DNA of 64,000 nt, from positions 1,922,001 through 1,986,000 of the forward strand of contig NZ_JACHNB010000001.1 in NCBI RefSeq assembly GCF_014205225.1, given 5' to 3'. Positions 45,694 to 53,447 of the stretch are shown here, in pieces; position 1 is the first letter of the stretch; each line of letters starts with the position of its first letter. Source of the DNA: Actinoplanes octamycinicus. GTDB taxonomy: Bacteria > Actinomycetota > Actinomycetes > Mycobacteriales > Micromonosporaceae. The notes under the pieces are model-generated. The model worked only from the letters and a program-made list of their open reading frames with translations. It ran no database searches and was not told the origin of the DNA. Position numbers and translations under genes: made by a program.

Positions 45694-46422
45694 TTACTCA
45701 CTGCAGCCGGAATCCCAGACCGTGGCGGTGTGCGGGAACGTCAGCAGGATCTGGGCGGACGGTGCCTGCAGACTCTCCTCGGTAGCGACGTCATAGAACA
45801 CTGCGGTGCCGGCCGCCTTCCCCAGGAACAACAGGCATTTGCGCCGGCTGAGGTCGGGCGTGCCGGCCGGCATGGTCGCGGTCCAGGACACCTTCACCGT
45901 GCTGGCCTGCACTGCCAGCACGGGTATCTGAGCGAAATGAAGCAGATAGATGTTGCGCACGGCGGTGCCGCGCTGTGCCTCCTTGCCGAGGATCCAGGCG
46001 AGCATCGGCAGGCAGAGCAGCACCGTTGCCAGAGCGGCGAATGCGCACCGCCGGGCGAGCCGGAGCAGGGTGTCCCGGCTCGGCCGGGACACCGCGTCTC
46101 GCCACCGGCCCGCCACCGCGTGACGGGCCGAGCCGAGCGCCAACGTTCCCGCGAGCAGCGCCGCCGCGAAGAGGAGAACGAGCTCGGCTGTGCCGACTAG
46201 TTGGCCGGAGAGGATTTCCAGGTACCCGTACCCGGCCTCTTGCGGAGTGGTGCGTAAGGGCAGGTAGAAGAAGACGTACGCGAGGCGCAGAACCCCGAAC
46301 AGGACCGCTCCGCTGAGACCGACCAACGGCACGACATATCTGACGGTCAGGTCGAGGAGTGTGTCGCCGCCCCGGGTGCTCGGTGACTTCCGATGGTTAT
46401 GGCGCGATGGCCGGTGGTTCAC
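45694..46422 (-). CDS. Four-helix membrane protein
   Basis: About 242 residues from a GTG at 46422 that overlaps the stop of the upstream gene (GTGA). Hydrophobic segments: VVPLVGLSGAVLFGVLRLAY, LVLLFAAALLAGTLALGSA, FAALATVLLCLPMLAWILG, and a weaker one near YLLHFAQIPVLAVQ. The C-terminal domain ends VFYDVATEESLQAPSAQI... with a final Cys. No family is recognised. It forms a two-gene operon with the secreted protein upstream. Confidence 0.7.
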   Translation of the reverse strand: MNHRPSRHNHRKSPSTRGGDTLLDLTVRYVVPLVGLSGAVLFGVLRLAYVFFYLPLRTTPQEAGYGYLEILSGQLVGTAELVLLFAAALLAGTLALGSARHAVAGRWRDAVSRPSRDTLLRLARRCAFAALATVLLCLPMLAWILGKEAQRGTAVRNIYLLHFAQIPVLAVQASTVKVSWTATMPAGTPDLSRRKCLLFLGKAAGTAVFYDVATEESLQAPSAQILLTFPHTATVWDSGCSE

Positions 46423-47267
46423 CGCCTGACGACGAAGGGGCTGCACGCGTTGTGCCGCAGGCATGCGTCGGGTCTGTCGTTTTGAGGGGTCTCCACCAAG
46501 AGGCCGTAGTCGCCCTCCGGCTCGTCCGTGACGGTCCATTTGATGACACCCTCACCCCATCGGTCGGCGATCACTGGCGCGAAGTCGTGGACCAGTCGTA
46601 ACCGTTTAGGCTTCTGACTACCGTAGAGGCTGGCGAAGATGGGTGAGCCGGGCCGGCGCCCGACCACCATGGCGGACACCGTCTCACCGGGACTGACCTC
46701 GTGAACGTCGGAGAACTCAACATCCGGCCTGGCTGCTGGCCTGGCATCGATGACGCCAGTGGTGGTCGAAGTGCCCGCCGCCGTCACCTCGAACCGATAG
46801 GCACCCGGATGTGGCAGGACAAGCAGAATCTCCTCGTTAGTCCAGGTCCAGCCCCAAACATCAGCGAACTCGTGAACGGCTGGCCATTCGGCTTGTGTGC
46901 CGTCGGGTGCGGTGATGCGCATGACAGGCCTGTCCTGCGGCCTAAAGCCCTCGAAACAGAAACCCAGCGAGTCCAGGCGGTCCAGCACCACTGTCGGCTT
47001 CCTGCCCCCGGCGGGCAGCACGTCACTAAGGCAACCGCCCTCATCGGGCAGTGCCGCACCGAAAACTCTCCAGATCCAGCTGGGGCGATGCCGGCGCTTA
47101 CCCGAGTCCTTGGCGATCAAGGCCGGAGACGGTGCCTGAAAGGTTCTCGATGGAACGGCAGCCGAGGACAAGACGAGAGGTTGCCTGACACGGTTCTGCG
47201 GGTTGGCGACCAGCATCGAAACGGCGGCCACGGCAAGTACGGCATGGCAGATCAGGCGAACGCGCAT
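46419..47267 (-). CDS. Secreted or membrane-tethered hypothetical protein
   Basis: A 282-residue protein with an N-terminal signal or anchor (MRVRLICHAVLAVAAVSMLV). The outer part has four or more Cys and beta-rich segments (VMRITAPDGTQAEWPAVHEF, LLVLPHPGAYRFEVTAAGTS, VSPGETVSAMVVGRRPGSPI, DEPEGDYGLLVETPQNDRPD) suggestive of an Ig-like or stress-sensor extracellular domain. Its stop overlaps the next gene's GTG, so the two products probably act together at the membrane. Function unknown. Confidence 0.7.
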   Translation of the reverse strand: MRVRLICHAVLAVAAVSMLVANPQNRVRQPLVLSSAAVPSRTFQAPSPALIAKDSGKRRHRPSWIWRVFGAALPDEGGCLSDVLPAGGRKPTVVLDRLDSLGFCFEGFRPQDRPVMRITAPDGTQAEWPAVHEFADVWGWTWTNEEILLVLPHPGAYRFEVTAAGTSTTTGVIDARPAARPDVEFSDVHEVSPGETVSAMVVGRRPGSPIFASLYGSQKPKRLRLVHDFAPVIADRWGEGVIKWTVTDEPEGDYGLLVETPQNDRPDACLRHNACSPFVVRR

Positions 47268-47501
47268 CTCTTTACTCGGGATCCCACTCGTTGTCGCAGC
47301 GCTGGCGATCGTGCGCGATAACTATGAGTGGGCTCGGCATTGGCTATCCGGAAAATGCGGATGAAGGCACCCTACGGGTGACTCAGTTCGACCTCGCCGA
47401 AGGATTCGAAGCGGAGAAAGGTGGCTCTAAGAGCGAGTGTTGGCCCCGGCTGGGAACGAATTTTGGCGCGCCATTACGCGATCGTCTGGTTCATGGTCAC
47501 G

Positions 47502-48185
47502 GGTGAGTTTTGGCCCCACCATGGTTGGCCGGCAGCGGGCATGATGGGAGGGTGCTGGTCGAGATCGAGAAGATGCGCCGGTTCGGCTGGAGTCCGTTCC
47601 CGATAGTGCAGGTCCAGACTCCGGTGGGTAGGACGGCGGTGCCGTGGTGCGGTGCGCCAGATGTTGTCCTCGGGCAGTATCACGTCGAGTGGACGATCGA
47701 CACAGAACTCAGTTGGGGCGTGAACGCGAAGCCCGCGGCCGATCCTGGGCCTGCGATCTTCGCGGGTGGCCACTGCGTGGTCTTGCGCGGGCGTTTGGGT
47801 TTGACTCCCGATGGTGCCGGCGTCCTGGACCTGGACGGATCGATGATCCTGCTGGACTTCGTTGACACTCCGCCGGCAGAGGCGGACGCCAGCTGGGTGC
47901 AAATCTATGTTCCTCACCCGGACATTCAGTTGCATCCGTTCGAGCTCTAGGCTTGCCATCGCGTGCCAGGACCCCGTCGCCCGTTTTCTCCGGTCCGGGG
48001 CGGGACTTCCAGGCGCTGATGTAGCGGGCGGAGCTGTCGTTCGGTGCCGTTAGAACGGCGGTTCGCCGTGTCGTCGAGGGGTTGGCCGGTTCGTTTCGAG
48101 CTCCCATTCCTCGATGTCGTCGGGCCAAGGTGCGGGGCGGCCGATCGTCTCACCGCTCCGCCGCGGGGCGGGGCCAAAAATCACC
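47502..48185. repeat. Near-perfect inverted repeat pair flanking a small gene (IS-like ends)
   Basis: GGTGAGTTTTGGCCCC (47502-47517) and GGGGCCAAAAATCACC (48170-48185) are inverted repeats with 15/16 identity, 684 bp end to end. Two further GGGGCC-based repeats lie just outside on the right (48212 and 48235). This fits remnants of an IS21-like element or a small non-autonomous unit. No transposase is inside; a 132-residue gene and a 44-codon frame (48050-48184, minus, ending NRPTPRRHGEPPF) lie between. Confidence 0.5.
47552..47950 (+). CDS. Hypothetical protein
   Basis: About 132 residues from a GTG at 47552 (VLVEIEKMRRFGWSPFPIVQ); an ATG at 47573 is an alternative. It is beta-rich (VVLGQYHVEWTIDTELSWGV, HCVVLRGRLGLTPDGAGVLD, SWVQIYVPHPDIQLHPFEL), soluble, without a recognised domain. 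The gene lies between the IS-like inverted repeats, so it may be a passenger gene or simply trapped between two remnants. Confidence 0.6.
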   Translation: MLVEIEKMRRFGWSPFPIVQVQTPVGRTAVPWCGAPDVVLGQYHVEWTIDTELSWGVNAKPAADPGPAIFAGGHCVVLRGRLGLTPDGAGVLDLDGSMILLDFVDTPPAEADASWVQIYVPHPDIQLHPFEL

Positions 48186-48396
48186 AAATCACTCTTGCTG
48201 GGTCAGCCGGTGGGGCCACCATCCGTTCGTACGTGGGGCCAACTCTCACTCCTGGAGCCAGAGAAAGGCCCTACCCAGCCGATAGATCCCATCGTGCCGA
48301 GAACCGACCGCTCGTACTGACAAACCACCAACCGGTTCCCGGCAGGATCTGCCGTATCCCCGGCTGGGCGGAGCCAGGCGGCCATACCCTGCCAGA
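47951..48396. other. Interval with IS-like repeats, no full gene
   Basis: Apart from the repeats at 48170-48250 and a 44-codon minus frame (48050-48184) reading LVIFGPAPRRSGETIGRPAP then WPDDIEEWELETNRPTPRRH, no gene is supported. That short frame is coherent and may be the end of a lost gene. Confidence 0.4.
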
Positions 48397-48765
48397 GTGA
48401 AGCGCGATCAGGTCGACCGAGATGACCTGGCCGCCGCCGCGGCGGTGCTCGACGCGACCGCGGCCGCCTGCCTCGAATACGAGGTCGGCGCGCATGGCGC
48501 ACTGCGGATCGTCCGTGCCTTCGAAGATGTGGCGCCCGAGTTGACCGCTGACCTGATCGATGACCTGGACGATGACCAGGCCGCCTACGACCAGGTGCAG
48601 CCCGAGGCGGTCGGTGAAGCGGTCGCCGAGGTTGCCGAGCGGCTACACGCCGCGATCGAGGAACCGCCGCAGTGGCCAGAGCCCGCGCCGTCTGGCTACC
48701 GCCCGGTGTTCGATAACGCGCTGCAGGGCCCGCGTCGTGCTGGCCCATCCGGAGTGAGTTTGTAG
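48397..48765 (+). CDS. Small acidic hypothetical protein
   Basis: A 122-residue protein from a GTG at 48397 (VKRDQVDRDDLAAAAAVLDA), helical and acidic (LIDDLDDDQAAYDQVQPEAV, AEVAERLHAAIEEPPQWPEP), with a basic C-terminus. No domain is recognised. The coding signal is good over the first 100 residues. Confidence 0.6.
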   Translation: MKRDQVDRDDLAAAAAVLDATAAACLEYEVGAHGALRIVRAFEDVAPELTADLIDDLDDDQAAYDQVQPEAVGEAVAEVAERLHAAIEEPPQWPEPAPSGYRPVFDNALQGPRRAGPSGVSL

Positions 48766-48928
48766 GCGAGTTCGAGCGCCAGATGTCGGTCGCTTTCAGC
48801 GCCATGGCTTTCGGGCCGGGCTCTGTGTCGCTGAGTCTTGGCGCCACTCACGGGGACCGCCTGCGAGAGAGGCCTTTCGGGCTGACCGGCCGGTGCCGCC
48901 CGGTGGCGGCGGCGATGCGGTACAGAGG

Positions 48929-49342
48929 TCAGTCGGTAAGGGTCCATCCGAGGCTGTTGCACCCCGAGCAGTACAAGAACGAGCGGAGCTCGTATCCATC
49001 CGGCCACGGCGAAGTCTTTCCCCGCGAGACCACCACCCGGCCCTGGCCGCGGCAGAGGTCGCAGGTGACCGCCGCCTGCGGCCTCCGGGGCCTCAGGTGA
49101 GCGAGTTCCGGATACAGGTCGGCAGCTCGGGCGAGCCCGAAGTTACGTTCGTCTGGGTCTGCCAACCGCAGCTGGCCGCCCTCTTCGTCGTCCCTGATGA
49201 CATCGCCGGCCGAAGTCAGATACATGACCGGACCCCAGTAGTTGAACAGCGGCAGGTGCCCTGGACGGGCGCAGCTGCTACGCCAGTCAGGCGCTTGTGC
49301 TGCTTGCTCGATCAATCGATCGATAAGTTGGGCGTCCGTCAC
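48929..49342 (-). CDS. Hypothetical protein with a double CxxC zinc-ribbon-like C-terminus
   Basis: A 137-residue protein from a GTG at 49342, with GGAGG upstream (VTDAQLIDRLIEQAAQAPDW). The C-terminal part reads VTCDLCRGQGRVVVSRGKTS, then LYCSGCNSLGWTL, so CxxC...CxxC with a CxxCxGxG-like first half as in DnaJ-type fingers. Probably a zinc-binding, cytoplasmic protein. Start: the upstream frame is Arg-rich and excluded. Confidence 0.7.
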   Translation of the reverse strand: MTDAQLIDRLIEQAAQAPDWRSSCARPGHLPLFNYWGPVMYLTSAGDVIRDDEEGGQLRLADPDERNFGLARAADLYPELAHLRPRRPQAAVTCDLCRGQGRVVVSRGKTSPWPDGYELRSFLYCSGCNSLGWTLTD

Positions 49343-49666
49343 GTGCACCTCCTGGGACGCAGCATACGAAGTGCCACTAGCGCGTCGCCGTCTTCCCGAG
49401 CGTCTCCCACGGACGTTCCGGTTCCTTGATCGATACGCGCTCGTGTCCGCTGCCAGCAAAGTTGGTCCGGGATGAAGCCATGACCAGGCCGGATCAGAAT
49501 GGGTGACACGGCCCTATGTTGTAACTCGCTGTGGCGGGGGGCGGTGAGCTCGGTTTGTGTCACTGAACTTGATCCGATTCGTGGACGAGCCGGGTGGGGC
49601 TCGGGCGTCGCGATGAGGCGGTGAATGCGGTCGCAGGCGTCGCCTTCGGCCCGTTAGCCTCATGCG
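49343..49666. other. Gene-free interval
   Basis: No gene, tRNA or clear repeat is seen in these 324 bases. Short frames lack start signals. Confidence 0.4.
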
Positions 49667-50296
49667 ATGATCACGCTGATGCCGGTGCTGGAGCGGTGGT
49701 CCGCTGACTGCCCGTTCTGGCCGGCCGAGCAGACCGACTTCTATTTCGCGGTTCCGCGAATGCCGACGTCGCAGCAGGTGGGGGCGGTGGTCTGGACGTT
49801 GATCGGCCGCAGCGTGACCGCCGATGACCTTTCGATCACCGCGACGGACGCGGTGGAGGCGATCGAGGAGTATCTGACCTGCGACGACGGAGACTTCGCG
49901 CCGGGTGGATTGAGGGTGGGCGACGACAACGTCGTCATCGACCCCGGATGCTGCGTCGGCCTCGACGAATGGCGCGACTGGCTCCGCGTGATCGGCGGTG
50001 AGGTGATCGACCTCGGCCATGACCCGGATCCGCTGATCGAGCACCGAGGGCCGGTAGTCCGGGTGTGGAAGGACGGCGGCCAGCTTCCTGCAGGGTCGGT
50101 TCTCGGCCCGGATAAACCACACATCGACATCCCGCGCCATAATCTGCCGGACCTTCTGGGTGCGGTTCAGCAAGATCTCGCTGGTTTTCTGACCGCTCTG
50201 CATCCGTGGGCGCAGGGCATTCGCTCCGATCTGGCGGATGCGCTGGCCGCAGCGATGGATCGGCGCCTGCAGATCAGCGAGCCTCTCGGCATATGA
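49667..50296 (+). CDS. Hypothetical protein, possibly immunity-like
   Basis: A 209-residue acidic soluble protein (MITLMPVLERWSADCPFWPA, GDFAPGGLRVGDDNVVIDPG, CCVGLDEWRDWLRVIGGEVI, LGHDPDPLIEHRGPVVRVWK). The pattern of a beta-rich domain with VWKDGG and late helix resembles small immunity-type proteins of actinobacteria, but no family is named. The start could be the internal ATG at 49679. Confidence 0.7.
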   Translation: MITLMPVLERWSADCPFWPAEQTDFYFAVPRMPTSQQVGAVVWTLIGRSVTADDLSITATDAVEAIEEYLTCDDGDFAPGGLRVGDDNVVIDPGCCVGLDEWRDWLRVIGGEVIDLGHDPDPLIEHRGPVVRVWKDGGQLPAGSVLGPDKPHIDIPRHNLPDLLGAVQQDLAGFLTALHPWAQGIRSDLADALAAAMDRRLQISEPLGI

Positions 50297-50348
50297 CGCA
50301 GCATGCGCTTCTATCCCTTGCCGTCCGGCCTCGGAGGGTTCCGCAACG

Positions 50349-50588
50349 TCACCGTCGTTGGGTGGCCGCGTGTTTCCGTCGTGCGCGGACGTAAGCGCTG
50401 ACTGCCGAGAAAGAGACGTTGAGCTGCAGGTTCTTGGTGACGTGCTCGAAGACGTCTTGAATGGTTGTTCGGTGTTTCGGGTCGACTGGCCGGGCGAGCA
50501 TCTCGTCGACAACCTGCCGATATTGGAGGACCGAACTGGACCAAGCGTAATGACAGAAAACCCGGTTCAACCAGACGTAGTGGCACAA
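50349..50588 (-). pseudogene. IS21-like transposase (IstA) N-terminal fragment
   Basis: Minus-strand translation contains YRQVVDEMLARPVDPKHRTT, IQDVFEHVTKNLQLNVSFSA and VSAYVRARRKHAATQRR. This resembles the helical segment before the catalytic domain of IstA-type transposases. Just upstream, two 26-27-bp degenerate repeats (TTTGTGCCACTACGTCTGGT and TTTCTGTCATTACGCTTGGT) look like element-end repeats. The catalytic core is absent. The rest of 50297-50896 holds no gene. Confidence 0.45.
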
Positions 50589-50896
50589 AGTCCACCTTCA
50601 GTGGCAGCGGACAGCTCGCTCGCATGCTTCGGGCAAGGCATCCAGGTGGCGCTCAAACTCAGCAACATTGATCATGCCTGGCCGTCAACCGCGGCGCTGA
50701 AACCCACCGACATTCGGCGCCGATACTCGCCGGCGAAATCACCCCGGGATGGCCGCAGGTGGAACGTTGCCGTGCCGACCTCGTACAAGGAGTTCGCGCT
50801 GGACAGATGCTCCAGGTAGACGACTTCCGGCAACACCTTCGACCGCCAATGCCAGCCCACGCGGTCGCTGGCCGGGCCGCACCGATCACCGCGACC

Positions 50897-52909
50897 TCAA
50901 GCGGCGGCAAGGCTGTAGTAATGCTGCGCCGCTTCGGGATAGCCTTCCTCCTCGAGCATGTCGCCTAGATCAGCGAAGGCATCGGCGTAGCCGGCTTCGA
51001 CAGCCTCACTGCAGTAAGCCTCGGCTCGCTCATCGTCGTGTTGCAAGGCGTACAGCATGGCCAAGTTGACGAAGCCAAGCAGGTCTCCTGCCTCGGCTGC
51101 CTGGCGATAGCACGACTCGGCGCCGTGCAGATCGCCGTCGCTTTCGAGCAGTAGTCCAAGGCCGATCATGCCGCCCGTGTTGCCCCACTTTATGGCGCGG
51201 TTGTAGTGCTTGATGGCGGCGGCGCGATCGTCGCGCTGAGCGGCGATGTTGCCGAGCATGACTTCGGCGTTGGGGAATCGGGCCTTCGCCGCCTTCCGGA
51301 AATTGGCCTCGGCGAGGTCGTGTTCCCCGCGTTCCTGCTGCATGACGCCGATTTCGATCAACGAGCCGAAGTGGCCGGCGTCAGCGGCTCGCCAGAACAA
51401 CGTCTCGGCCTGCTCGGTATCGCCTTCATGCATCCGTAGCCACGCGAGGTAGTACCAGCCGAGCGCATGACCTGCTTGCGCGCCATGCCGGTATGCCATT
51501 TCGGCTGCGGCATCGTCGCCGAGCTCCTGGAGAACGGAGCCGAGTTCGAGGTACGCCTTGGTGGAGCCGCTGTATACGGCATGCCGAAAGTAGTCGGCCG
51601 CCGCGGACAGGTCGTCCCGCTCCGCGGCGTATCCGCCGTGTTCCATCAGCGCGTAGGTGTTGCCGAAGTGCGGGGATCGCCGGACTCCGTGGTAGCCGCC
51701 GCGCTCGGCGCAGTCGTACCAGAACTCCGCGTGGTCGTCCTCGCGGCGTTCGGTGTGCAGGTCCCCGATGCGGAAGGCAGCCTCCGGGTTGCCGGCATCG
51801 GCGGCCTGCCGGTAGAGCTGCTCTGCCAGCCGGAGGTCGCCGAGGGCATCGGCCACCAGGCCACAATTCAGCGGATCGTCGCTCACACCGCTGGTCGCGT
51901 CGGTGACCGGATCGAGGAGCAGATCGCTGAGGTGGAAGGAGTGGCTCTTGTACTGCACGGCGGGTCCCTTGCGCATCATATCCAGATTGAGCCGTCGGGC
52001 TGCTTCGACCACACCATCTACGTCGAGCAGCCGCATGAAGTTGCGTGGGCCTTCGACCGACAACCGAAGCACACCCGGGCGTACTCGGTAGATCGTGTCC
52101 TGAACGACGGCCGCGCCGAAAGTTTGCGCCAGGTCGCCGAGGTCGGGCCAGTGCCTCTGCATCGTGGCTAGATCGACGTTAAGCTCGAAGATCGTCCGGT
52201 GCTGTTCATCGAACGGCGCCCAGACGTGCAGGGTTTCCAGCGAGTGCACGGTGATGGTGAACATCCGCGGCGCGGAGTTCTTGTTGGTGTTCGGGGCCGC
52301 GCTGATCGACCATCGAGAAAACTCGGTGCGCCGGGGAAACGGAATGGTGCGAGCGAGATAGCGGCGAACCGCGGGAAGTATCGGGACCAGGCGTGGATCC
52401 GTGGCGACTTGATCGAACCGGCCCTTGTTGGCTATACGGGTTTGAGTTCGGTCCGGGCGAGTCTCGTCGCCGAGGTCGTCGGATACGGCGGAGGCGAACC
52501 AGGCTAGCTGCTCCGCTGGCGAGGTGATCGTGTCGAGGTCGCTAGCACCGAGCCGTCCGGACGCATAGATGACGTTGCGTAGCAGGAGTCCCTCGGACTG
52601 CAGGATCTGAATGGCCTGCTGCTCGTACGCGTCGAGGAGCTCCCGGGGGACATTCCAGAAGTACAACTCGGCGATATCGTTGTATGTCTTGCGGTGATCG
52701 CCGAACCGGGTCACCACATTGACCGCCTGGCCGACATACAGCTGACCGTCGGTGAAGGAAAGCACGTAGATGCCACAACGGCCCTCGGATATCGGTAGCT
52801 GCCTGGCGACAGTCTGTGCGCCAACGACCGTTACGTGCCGCGGACGAATCTGCGGCCAACTACCCACGAGCAGGGTTACGTAATCCGGCAATGATGCTCC
52901 CACTGACAT
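50897..52909 (-). CDS. GIY-YIG nuclease domain fused to a Sel1/tetratricopeptide repeat array
   Basis: A 670-residue protein. Residues about 43-105 form a GIY-YIG nuclease: GIY at 46-48, YVG at 58-60, Arg68 and Glu96 in the expected places (RCGIYVLSFTDGQLYVGQAV, LLDAYEQQAIQILQSEG). Residues about 200-340 form a middle domain without a recognised family. From about 350 to the end run eight or more Sel1-like repeats of about 36 residues (AEQLYRQAADAGNPEAAFRI, AEANFRKAAKARFPNAEVML, AESCYRQAAEAGDLLGFVNL). Cytoplasmic, no signal peptide. A nuclease plus a protein-binding solenoid, located next to tRNA-Lys, is consistent with a defence or element-stability role, but that is inference. No partner gene is coupled. 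Confidence 0.85.
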   Translation of the reverse strand: MSVGASLPDYVTLLVGSWPQIRPRHVTVVGAQTVARQLPISEGRCGIYVLSFTDGQLYVGQAVNVVTRFGDHRKTYNDIAELYFWNVPRELLDAYEQQAIQILQSEGLLLRNVIYASGRLGASDLDTITSPAEQLAWFASAVSDDLGDETRPDRTQTRIANKGRFDQVATDPRLVPILPAVRRYLARTIPFPRRTEFSRWSISAAPNTNKNSAPRMFTITVHSLETLHVWAPFDEQHRTIFELNVDLATMQRHWPDLGDLAQTFGAAVVQDTIYRVRPGVLRLSVEGPRNFMRLLDVDGVVEAARRLNLDMMRKGPAVQYKSHSFHLSDLLLDPVTDATSGVSDDPLNCGLVADALGDLRLAEQLYRQAADAGNPEAAFRIGDLHTERREDDHAEFWYDCAERGGYHGVRRSPHFGNTYALMEHGGYAAERDDLSAAADYFRHAVYSGSTKAYLELGSVLQELGDDAAAEMAYRHGAQAGHALGWYYLAWLRMHEGDTEQAETLFWRAADAGHFGSLIEIGVMQQERGEHDLAEANFRKAAKARFPNAEVMLGNIAAQRDDRAAAIKHYNRAIKWGNTGGMIGLGLLLESDGDLHGAESCYRQAAEAGDLLGFVNLAMLYALQHDDERAEAYCSEAVEAGYADAFADLGDMLEEEGYPEAAQHYYSLAAA

Positions 52910-53281
52910 GGCCGTCTCAGTCGGCTGAGAACCACCGGAGATGAGAAGTCCCGCGGCGGTCGCTGCCCGGTTCAGGTGTTCCGATCAGGGTCGTGGACAT
53001 CGGTACCGCTGCGGCCCTCTAATGAGCTGCTTCCGGAAGCACTGGGAAAGACCCCGAAGGTCTGACCGGCGCGAGCGGTCTGGTTGCTCCGCAGTTGCTC
53101 GCTGGTCAACCGGTTGGACGCTCGAAGCCGCTCCGCGTCGCTCAACGAGCTCGAACGGTGTACCCCAGGGATCACCAGTCGCTGAAATCCGACACGCCGA
53201 GCAGTCGCTGACCTGCAAAAACTACCCATCCCGGGTATCCCAATAGCTCAACCCCCTGATCCCCCGGTAGGCTGACCTTGC
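52910..53281. other. Upstream region of tRNA-Lys without genes
   Basis: No gene is supported. It contains AGTCGCTGACCTGCAAAAAC (53203-53222), almost identical to 3998-4017 near the other tRNA cluster. GGTATCCC (53234-53241) lies 40 bases before tRNA-Lys, the same spacing as at the truncated copy at 23974. Confidence 0.5.
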
Positions 53282-53356
53282 GGGCTGCTAGCTCAATGGC
53301 AGAGCTGAGGACTTTTAATCCTTAGGTTCGGGGTTCGAATCCCCGGCGGCCCACCA
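53282..53356 (+). tRNA. tRNA-Lys (TTT), with encoded CCA; integration site
   Basis: GGGCTGC pairs with GCGGCCC, the D-arm is GCTCAATGGCAGAGC, the anticodon stem GAGGA/TCCTT holds the loop CTTTTAA (anticodon TTT), the T-arm is CGGGGTTCGAATCCCCG, the discriminator is A, and CCA is encoded (53354-53356). An integrase gene reads toward it from 95 bases away, so its 3' half is the probable attachment core. Confidence 0.97.
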
Positions 53357-53447
53357 TGCTTGACCTGCACAAACTTAGTTTTGTGGGTTCACTTAGGTTG
53401 CTGCGGTCGCTCCGTTTTTGGGGATAACGGAGCTACCGAGCACCTAC

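Larger units (their letters stand above)
24011..53281. mobile_element. Putative genomic island between tRNA-Lys copies
   Basis: The interval is flanked by a 37-nt direct repeat of the tRNA-Lys 5' half (23974-24010 and 53282-53318) with matching upstream sequence. Content is accessory: Lsr2, a low-GC ATPase, toxin/immunity-like genes, gene fragments, IS remnants, XRE/DUF397 and tiny coupled genes. No integrase of its own lies inside, so it may be an old degraded island, several insertions, or a duplication of the tRNA locus. Confidence 0.5.
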
